Source: an uncultured Clostridia bacterium
GTDB lineage: Bacteria > Bacillota > Clostridia > Oscillospirales > Ruminococcaceae
NCBI GenBank assembly: GCA_947089135.1
Contig: CAMUJF010000031.1
Coordinates: 1-13,639, forward strand
DNA: 13,639 nt
Direction: 5' to 3'
The notes beneath the pieces were generated by a model. It saw nothing but the letters and a program-made list of their open reading frames with translations. It did no database searches and was not told the origin of the DNA. A program made the translations under genes and the position numbers. How positions within the stretch are numbered: position 1 is the first letter of the stretch; each line of letters begins with the position of its first letter. This document shows, one piece after another, positions 5,118 through 10,251 of the stretch.

Positions 5118-5957
5118 TCATTTTTCTTTCTTATTGGCAAGCTTGATTATCCTGTCAATATTTTCCTTATCGGTTGTATTGCTCCCGATATGCGTCGGGT
5201 ACGCATTGTAAAGCCCGTGAAAATCCGAGCCTCCGGTCACTATAAGGTTGTACTTTTCCGCAATATCAAGAATCTGCTTCTTCTGCTCATCGTTTGCGGT
5301 GTAGTGATACGCCTCAACTCCGTCTATCTTGCCCTTTGCGGCAAGTTCCTCAAGAAGCTCAAGGGAATCATAATAAACAGGGTGAGCCATAACGGCTACT
5401 CCTCTTGCGGAATGTATCAAATCAAGGACAAAGTTAACGTCGGGATACTCGCGCTCGACTATACAGGTACCGCTTTTCAGGTTAAAAAGCTCATCGTTGA
5501 GTTCGCCGTAAAACTCCGTGGTATAACCGTAATCTATAAGAGCGTGCATTATATGCTGTTTGAAGATACTCTTGGAACCGGTAGCATATTTCAGAACGCT
5601 TTCCGCAGTGATAGGATACAGCTTCATAACGTTCTCGACCATTTCTCTTGCGCACGCTTTGCGTATCTCGCAGGCTTTCATGCAGACGCCCTCAAGGCGG
5701 TCGGGCTTGCGCGGCGCGTAGCACAGAATATGTACCTTTTGATTCCGGGATTTATCCCATGCGGAAAGCTCCACTCCCGGCAGCACCTGAACGCCGTATC
5801 GCTCGCCGAGCACCTTTGCTCTTGAGACGGACGACATGGTGTCATGGTCGGTAATGGAAATAAAATCTATTCCTGTCCTTTTAGCCTGAACGATTATATC
5901 CTCTATTCCGAGGGAGCCGTCCGAAAGCTTGGTATGACAATGCAGGTCGCCGATCAT
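5118..5957 (-). CDS. PHP-domain metal-dependent phosphoesterase (YciV/TrpH-like)
   Basis: The 279-residue protein belongs to the PHP family (COG0613). Metal ligands are visible in order: DLHCHTKLSDG (H6, H8, D13), ITDHDT (D37, H38), PGVEL (E63), KVHILCY (H76), MAHP (H192) and GGSDFHG (D245, H247). Characterised relatives such as YciV/RNase AM hydrolyse 3',5'-nucleoside bisphosphates or trim short RNA 5' ends with Mn2+-type metals; the substrate here cannot be told from sequence. Length is normal for the stand-alone enzyme, with no polymerase or HTH fusion, and it lacks signal or membrane segments. The ATG at 5957 follows AAAGGAG by about nine bases. It is the first gene of the leftward operon, with the promoter at 5989-6018. 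Confidence 0.9.
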   Translation of the reverse strand: MIGDLHCHTKLSDGSLGIEDIIVQAKRTGIDFISITDHDTMSSVSRAKVLGERYGVQVLPGVELSAWDKSRNQKVHILCYAPRKPDRLEGVCMKACEIRKACAREMVENVMKLYPITAESVLKYATGSKSIFKQHIMHALIDYGYTTEFYGELNDELFNLKSGTCIVEREYPDVNFVLDLIHSARGVAVMAHPVYYDSLELLEELAAKGKIDGVEAYHYTANDEQKKQILDIAEKYNLIVTGGSDFHGLYNAYPTHIGSNTTDKENIDRIIKLANKKEK

Positions 5958-5988
5958 ATCTTCATCTCCTTTGATTTCAGTTAAATTA

Positions 5989-6018
5989 ATTATACCATAA
6001 ACCTCAGCGTCATTGCAA
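5989..6018 (-). promoter_or_regulatory. Promoter of the PHP-malic enzyme operon
   Basis: On the minus strand TTGCAA (6013-6018) is followed after 18 bp by a perfect TATAAT (5989-5994). The start would lie near 5982, a leader of about 25 nt containing the AAAGGAG site. Confidence 0.6.
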
Positions 6019-6075
6019 GTATTTCACATAAAAATATATAAAAATTCGATAAATTATCAACATATATGTAATTTT

Positions 6076-6090
6076 TTGTAAGCGCAGACA
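6076..6090 (+). promoter_or_regulatory. cre-like site upstream of the PHP-malic enzyme operon
   Basis: The sequence TTGTAAGCGCAGACA matches WTGNAARCGNWWWCA at 14 of 15 positions, with G at one W. It lies about 58 bp upstream of the operon's -35 box, a position more typical of activation than of blocking. Malic enzyme genes are sensible targets of carbon control, but no regulator gene is in view. Confidence 0.3.
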
Positions 6091-6127
6091 GCTATACCGT
6101 TTCGGACGCTTGACCGCTGCTATCAGA

Positions 6128-7075
6128 TCACAAAAACATATCCTCAAACCATACCTTGTCCGCACGGAATTCCTTGCCGTTAAGATAGTCAAGACAGCCG
6201 CTCTCAGAGGAAAAATCAAATTTCAGTCTGTAGGAGTACAAAGCCTGCGTCTTTACTTTATATTCCTTGTTTATCCTGTTTATTCCATATTTACCGTCTC
6301 CCAGCAGCGGACAGCCTATGTGTGCCATATGCGCCCGTATCTGGTGAGTGCGTCCCGTACCCAGTTTAATTTCCGCAAGAGCAAGTCTGCCGTTGTCCCG
6401 TATGACTCTGTAGCTTGTCACAATGGTTTTGTTGGTACCGCTCTTTCTGTCAGTGACCTTTACCGTGTTTGAAGCGGAATCCTTTTCAAGATACGCAGTA
6501 ATAGTATCGGCTCTTTTGGGAGGGACTCCGACGGTCACGCAAAGATAATATTTTTCTATCTCCCTGTCCCTTATTTTCTGATTGAGTATCCTCAGGGACT
6601 CGGCATTTTTCGCGGCAATGACTATCCCTCCCGTGTTTCGGTCGAGACGGTTGCACAACGCGGGAGCAAAGCTGTTTTCCGAGTTCGGGTCGTACTCGCC
6701 TTTATCGTATAGATAACGCTTTACACGGTTGATAAGCGTATCAGCGGTATTATCGTCGTCCTCATGAACTACCATGCCGTTTTTCTTATCCAGAAGCATT
6801 ATATTTTCGTCCTCGTAAATAATATTCAAGGCTGAGCTTACCGACATAAACTCGGTTTCCGGAACAGAATCGAAGAACTCATCGTTCAGATACATCTGAA
6901 CGGTATCTCCCTCACATAGCCGCGACGATATCTCCGCCCGCTTTCCGTTTAGCTTTATACGCTTGTTTCTTATCGCCTTATACATCATGCTCTGCGGAAG
7001 CCGCGGGACAGCTTTCAGTATAAACTTGTCCAGCCGCTGACCCGAATCGTTGCGGTTTATAATAAATTCTTTCAC
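6128..7075 (-). CDS. RluA-family RNA pseudouridine synthase
   Basis: This 315-residue protein isomerises uridine to pseudouridine in RNA, most likely 23S rRNA as for RluC/RluD relatives. An N-terminal S4-type RNA-binding domain (about 13-60: GQRLDKFI, MYKAIRNKRIKLNGKR) precedes the catalytic domain. That domain has ALCNRLDRNTGG with the catalytic Asp (D145), then a later GTGRTHQIRAHMAHIGCPLLGD block typical of the family, split here as GTGRTHQIRAHM and IGCPLLGDGKYG. The exact target uridines cannot be deduced. The start is GTG at 7075: a stop codon lies two codons upstream, and the first ATG (Met30) would destroy the S4 domain. No good Shine-Dalgarno site precedes it; GAGTG about 12 bases upstream is the best. 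It is divergent from radC and separated by 170 bp from the PHP gene, which has its own promoter. Confidence 0.9.
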   Translation of the reverse strand: MKEFIINRNDSGQRLDKFILKAVPRLPQSMMYKAIRNKRIKLNGKRAEISSRLCEGDTVQMYLNDEFFDSVPETEFMSVSSALNIIYEDENIMLLDKKNGMVVHEDDDNTADTLINRVKRYLYDKGEYDPNSENSFAPALCNRLDRNTGGIVIAAKNAESLRILNQKIRDREIEKYYLCVTVGVPPKRADTITAYLEKDSASNTVKVTDRKSGTNKTIVTSYRVIRDNGRLALAEIKLGTGRTHQIRAHMAHIGCPLLGDGKYGINRINKEYKVKTQALYSYRLKFDFSSESGCLDYLNGKEFRADKVWFEDMFL

Positions 7076-7125
7076 TAATTAAATCACTCATTTCGGCAAA
7101 AATATGGTCAAATGTACTAATTATC

Positions 7126-7134
7126 ATTATAACA
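7126..7134 (-). promoter_or_regulatory. Extended -10 promoter of the RluA-family gene
   Basis: On the minus strand TGTTATAAT (7134-7126) is an extended -10 element (TGn plus a perfect TATAAT). No convincing -35 is present at 16-18 bp, consistent with extended -10 dependence. The start would be near 7119, a leader of about 43 nt. Confidence 0.5.
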
Positions 7135-7155
7135 TAATTTTTTTAAAAAAACATC

Positions 7156-7184
7156 TTTTCAAAAATAAAATTTTGTAGTATAAT
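7156..7184 (+). promoter_or_regulatory. Promoter of radC-uvrB
   Basis: TTTTCA (7156-7161), 17 bp and a perfect TATAAT (7179-7184) precede radC. The start would be near 7191, a leader of about 42 nt with GGAG at 7221-7224. I see no good match to the Gram-positive LexA box nearby. Confidence 0.55.
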
Positions 7185-7232
7185 AGTAGAAACGTTTGTT
7201 TTATAGTAAAAATACAAAATGGAGAATCCGGA

Positions 7233-7940
7233 ATGAGCGAAGAGAAAAAGGATAAAAAGGTCAATCTGCACGAGGGACACCGCGCAAGAATGAGAGAACG
7301 CTTCCGAAAAAGCGGTTTTGATGATTTCGACGAGCATCAAATAATAGAACTGCTGCTGTTTTACACCTGCCCAAGGATAGACACAAACGAACTTGCCCAT
7401 ACTCTTGTAAACCAATTCGGAACTATTGCGGGAATAATGAACGCAAGCTATGAGGATCTGACATCGGTAAAAGGAGTTTCAGAAAATACGGCTACGTTTT
7501 TTAAAATAATCTCAGGCTTTCTCCCGATATATTTCAACTCACTTTCGGACGGCAAGGTATACGACAATACGGATAAGCTTAAAACGCTTTTCATAACACA
7601 GTTTGTGGGACTTGCTCACGAACAGTTCAGACTTGCCTGTTTGGACACCAACCTCAGAGTTGTTTCAAGCGTGATCGTTTCGGAAGGCAGTCCCAACTCG
7701 TCGCCGTTTGAAATGCGCAAAATAGTCGAGGAAGCCTTTAAGTCAAAGTCTGCAAACGTAGTCATAGCACACAATCACCCAAAAGGTCTGCCTGCTCCGT
7801 CGGAGGAAGACATTGCCGCAACAAGATATATAAGCGCTACTCTCAGGTCTGTCGGCGTAACTCTTCTCGACCACATCATTGTCGGCGAACGTTCCGCAGC
7901 TTCCATGCGGGAAATGTCATACATAAACGTTTTTGAATAG
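7233..7940 (+). CDS. radC: RadC (JAB/MPN metalloprotease-fold protein)
   Basis: The 235-residue product is a full-length RadC/UPF0758 protein. The N-terminal half carries a helix-hairpin-helix-like region (about 33-95: IIELLLFYTCPRIDTNELA and LTSVKGVSENTATFF). The C-terminal half is a JAB1/MPN domain with all JAMM ligands: E151 in VSEG and the HxHx7SxxD motif in AHNHPKGLPAPSEED (H180, H182, S190, D193). Despite its name, a repair role for RadC is not established; the E. coli radC102 phenotype was later assigned to recG. The ATG at 7233 has GGAG eight bases upstream. uvrB follows after only 13 bp, so the two are almost certainly cotranscribed. Confidence 0.93.
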   Translation: MSEEKKDKKVNLHEGHRARMRERFRKSGFDDFDEHQIIELLLFYTCPRIDTNELAHTLVNQFGTIAGIMNASYEDLTSVKGVSENTATFFKIISGFLPIYFNSLSDGKVYDNTDKLKTLFITQFVGLAHEQFRLACLDTNLRVVSSVIVSEGSPNSSPFEMRKIVEEAFKSKSANVVIAHNHPKGLPAPSEEDIAATRYISATLRSVGVTLLDHIIVGERSAASMREMSYINVFE

Positions 7941-7953
7941 AAAGGACGTTCAT

Positions 7954-9963
7954 ATGGATAAATTCAAGCTTGTTTCCGAATACACGCCCTCCGGCGACCA
8001 GCCAAAGGCTATCGACAGCCTTGTTGAAGGTCTTGAAAACGGAATGAAAGAGCAGTCCCTGATGGGAGTTACCGGCTCCGGAAAAACCTTTACAATGGCT
8101 AACGTAATAGCACGCGTGAACCGACCTACCCTTGTACTCGCCCACAATAAAATTCTCGCGGCGCAGCTATGCTCCGAGTTCAGGGAATTTTTCCCGGAAA
8201 ATGCTGTGGAATATTTTGTCAGCTACTATGACTACTACCAACCGGAAGCATACGTCCCCTCAACGGACAGCTACATCGAAAAGGACTCGGCGGTAAACGA
8301 CGAGATAGACAAGCTCCGCCACTCGGCGACCTCCGCTCTTGCGGAACGGAGAGACGTTATTATTGTAGCTTCGGTATCCTGCATATACTCTCTGGGTTCT
8401 CCTATTGATTACCGTACAATGGTTATTTCCATGCGGCAGGGCATGGAAATGTCACGGGAAGTACTCCTTGCAAAACTGGTAGGCATTCAGTATGAGCGAA
8501 ACGACATAAACTTTGTGAGAAACAAATTTCGCGTCCGCGGTGACGTTGTTGAGATATTTCCCGCAGGTTCGACAGAGAACGCCATACGCGTTGAATTTTT
8601 CGGTGACGAGATTGAGCGCATCACAGAGTTCAAGGCACTTACGGGAGAAGTCCTCGCCACTCTGTCACACGCTGCGATATATCCTGCCTCACACTATGTA
8701 ATTTCCCGCGACAGAATGCAGGACGCAATTTCCGAAATTGAACAGGAGCTTGACGAGAGGATCAAATATTTCAAGGACAACGAAATGCTTATCGAAGCGC
8801 AGCGCATTGCCCAGCGTACCAATTACGACATTGAAATGCTTCAGGAGATAGGGTTCTGCAAGGGTATTGAAAACTATTCGCGTATTCTTTCAAGGCGCGC
8901 TCCGGGAAGTATTCCGTACACACTTTTAGACCACTTTCCCGATGATTTTCTCCTGATAGTGGACGAAAGCCATGTTTCCCTGCCCCAGGTTCGCGCCATG
9001 AGCGCAGGCGACCGCGGGCGAAAAAAGACTCTTATCGACTACGGCTTCCGTTTGCCTTCGGCATATGACAACCGTCCGCTGAATTTCGACGAGTTCTACG
9101 ACAAGCTTAATCAGGCGATTTTTGTTTCGGCTACGCCCGGACCATTTGAGCGCGAGAAGTCCGCACAGATCGTTGAGCAGGTAATTCGTCCCACAGGACT
9201 GGTTGACCCGGAAATAATCGTCAAGCCGGTAGCAGGACAGATAGACGATCTGCTCCTTGAAATAAACGCGCGCACAGCGAAAAACGAGCGCGTACTGGTC
9301 ACTACCCTGACGAAAAGAATGGCGGAGGACTTAACTGCTTACCTTGAAAAAATGGAGGTAAAGGTTCGTTATCTGCACTATGATATTGACACTATTGAAC
9401 GTATGGAGATTATCCGCGATCTGCGTCTGGGAGAATTCGACGTGCTTGTGGGAATCAACCTGCTCCGTGAGGGACTTGATATTCCCGAAGTATCGCTTGT
9501 AGCAATATTAGACGCGGACAAGGAGGGTTTCCTCCGTTCGGAAAGTTCCCTTATCCAGACCATAGGACGCGCCGCAAGAAACGCAAACGGACAAGTTATA
9601 ATGTACGCCGACTCGGTAACGAAGTCCATGGAAAACGCTATCATGGAGACCGAACGCCGCCGTAAGCTGCAAATGGATTACAACAGGGAAAACGGTATCA
9701 CTCCGAAAACCATTGTCAAGGATATCCGCGACGTTATTGAAATCTCCACAAGAGCCGAAACCGACCAAAAGACCGAAAGTGCCAAAAAGAAGCGCATGAG
9801 TCCCGAAGAGCGCGAAGCTATGATAAAGAAGCTTACCGAGGAGATGAAAAATGCGGCTAAGATACTTGAATTCGAGCACGCGGCGTATCTGCGCGACAAG
9901 ATAAACGAGCTGAAAGAGGCGGGAAAGCCTCCCCGCGCGCTTCCCAAACGGAGAGGAAAGTAA
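7954..9963 (+). CDS. uvrB: UvrABC system protein B (excinuclease subunit B)
   Basis: UvrB receives damaged DNA from UvrA, opens it with its beta-hairpin and recruits UvrC in nucleotide excision repair. The 669-residue product is the normal length. Seen are Walker A GVTGSGKT (38-45), the beta-hairpin region YYDYYQPEAYVPSTDSYIEK (91-110), Walker B/motif II VDESH (336-340), VSATP (391-395), NLLREGLDIPEVSLVAILDA (502-521), motif VI QTIGRAARN (535-543) and a C-terminal UVR motif (about 622-657) that contacts UvrC. I chose ATG 7954 because AAAGGA lies seven bases upstream; an in-frame TTG at 7933 lies inside radC and lacks an RBS. The stop TAA (9961-9963) abuts a hairpin shared with the gene on the other strand. 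Confidence 0.97.
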   Translation: MDKFKLVSEYTPSGDQPKAIDSLVEGLENGMKEQSLMGVTGSGKTFTMANVIARVNRPTLVLAHNKILAAQLCSEFREFFPENAVEYFVSYYDYYQPEAYVPSTDSYIEKDSAVNDEIDKLRHSATSALAERRDVIIVASVSCIYSLGSPIDYRTMVISMRQGMEMSREVLLAKLVGIQYERNDINFVRNKFRVRGDVVEIFPAGSTENAIRVEFFGDEIERITEFKALTGEVLATLSHAAIYPASHYVISRDRMQDAISEIEQELDERIKYFKDNEMLIEAQRIAQRTNYDIEMLQEIGFCKGIENYSRILSRRAPGSIPYTLLDHFPDDFLLIVDESHVSLPQVRAMSAGDRGRKKTLIDYGFRLPSAYDNRPLNFDEFYDKLNQAIFVSATPGPFEREKSAQIVEQVIRPTGLVDPEIIVKPVAGQIDDLLLEINARTAKNERVLVTTLTKRMAEDLTAYLEKMEVKVRYLHYDIDTIERMEIIRDLRLGEFDVLVGINLLREGLDIPEVSLVAILDADKEGFLRSESSLIQTIGRAARNANGQVIMYADSVTKSMENAIMETERRRKLQMDYNRENGITPKTIVKDIRDVIEISTRAETDQKTESAKKKRMSPEEREAMIKKLTEEMKNAAKILEFEHAAYLRDKINELKEAGKPPRALPKRRGK

Positions 9964-9986
9964 AAACGCCGCACAGCTATGCGGCG
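9961..9986 (-). terminator. Intrinsic terminator of the small antisense-strand gene
   Basis: On the minus strand CGCCGCA (9986-9980), a 6-nt loop and TGCGGCG (9973-9967) are followed by TTTTTA, the complement of the A-run that begins in the uvrB stop codon. On the plus strand the same hairpin lies just after uvrB but has no T-run. An alternative plus-strand pairing, AACGCCGC (9965-9972) with GCGGCGTT (9986-9993), is also possible. Confidence 0.75.
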
Positions 9987-9991
9987 CGGCG

Positions 9992-10138
9992 TTAATCTTC
10001 AATAGTTTTTTGCAGGTTATCGGCAAGCTTTTGCAGCTTTTCCCTTTCGGGACTGTCGGGCATTTTTTCGAGAACCTCAAGAATATCGTCCAAAACGAAA
10101 CAAACAAAGCCGTTGAACTGCTTATCGGTCATACCCAT
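9992..10138 (-). CDS. Small 48-residue protein encoded between uvrB and uvrA
   Basis: A minus-strand ATG at 10138 opens a 48-codon frame ending TAA at 9994-9992. The evidence for a real gene is a strong AAAGGAG site nine bases upstream, and an intrinsic terminator starting 6 bp past the stop. The product begins MGMTDKQFNGFVCFVLDDI and continues as an amphipathic helix to about residue 26, then PDSPEREKLQKLADNLQKT as a second charged helix: a likely two-helix soluble protein. Small proteins starting MTDKQF occur in Firmicutes, sometimes near phage or mobile genes, but I cannot name a function. Met3 is a possible alternative start, less well spaced. It is convergent with uvrB and divergent from uvrA, sharing a 113-bp intergenic region with uvrA. 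Confidence 0.75.
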   Translation of the reverse strand: MGMTDKQFNGFVCFVLDDILEVLEKMPDSPEREKLQKLADNLQKTIED

Positions 10139-10251
10139 TAAGCATCTCTCCTTTCAAGAGTAACAGCGGTTGCTTTCATATATAATGGTCTGCGATTTGA
10201 CTAAGCAATAATTCTATTCTCTATTTTCTAAAAGGAAAGGAAGTACAAAAA
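10139..10251. promoter_or_regulatory. Divergent promoter region of uvrA and the 48-residue gene
   Basis: For uvrA, TTGACT (10197-10202), 17 bp and TCTATT (10220-10225) give a start near 10232, just before the RBS GGAAAGGAAG. A perfect TATAAT at 10181-10186 is a second -10 candidate without a clear -35. For the minus gene, TTGCTT, 18 bp and TATATA (about 10178-10183) overlap that same AT block. I found no GAAC-N4-GTTC LexA box. Confidence 0.45.

Noticed and set aside
5076..5825. 249-codon plus-strand frame
   Set aside because: It is antisense to the PHP gene, which has all its metal ligands.
6061..6127. Terminator for the RluA-family gene
   Set aside because: Short stems such as CCG-AAA-CGG and AAGCG/CGCTT are present, but minus-strand sequence after them is A-rich rather than T-rich, so no terminator is called.
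7188..7202. GAAACGTTTGTT near radC as a LexA/SOS box
   Set aside because: It does not fit GAAC-N4-GTTC or the fuller CGAACRNRYGTTYG pattern; too many mismatches.
7933..7953. TTG at 7933 as the uvrB start
   Set aside because: It lies inside radC without an RBS. ATG 7954 has AAAGGA at ideal spacing and matches the usual UvrB N-terminus.
9508..10107. 199-codon minus-strand frame over the end of uvrB
   Set aside because: It is a shadow of uvrB; the real minus-strand gene here is the 48-codon one in another frame with RBS and terminator.
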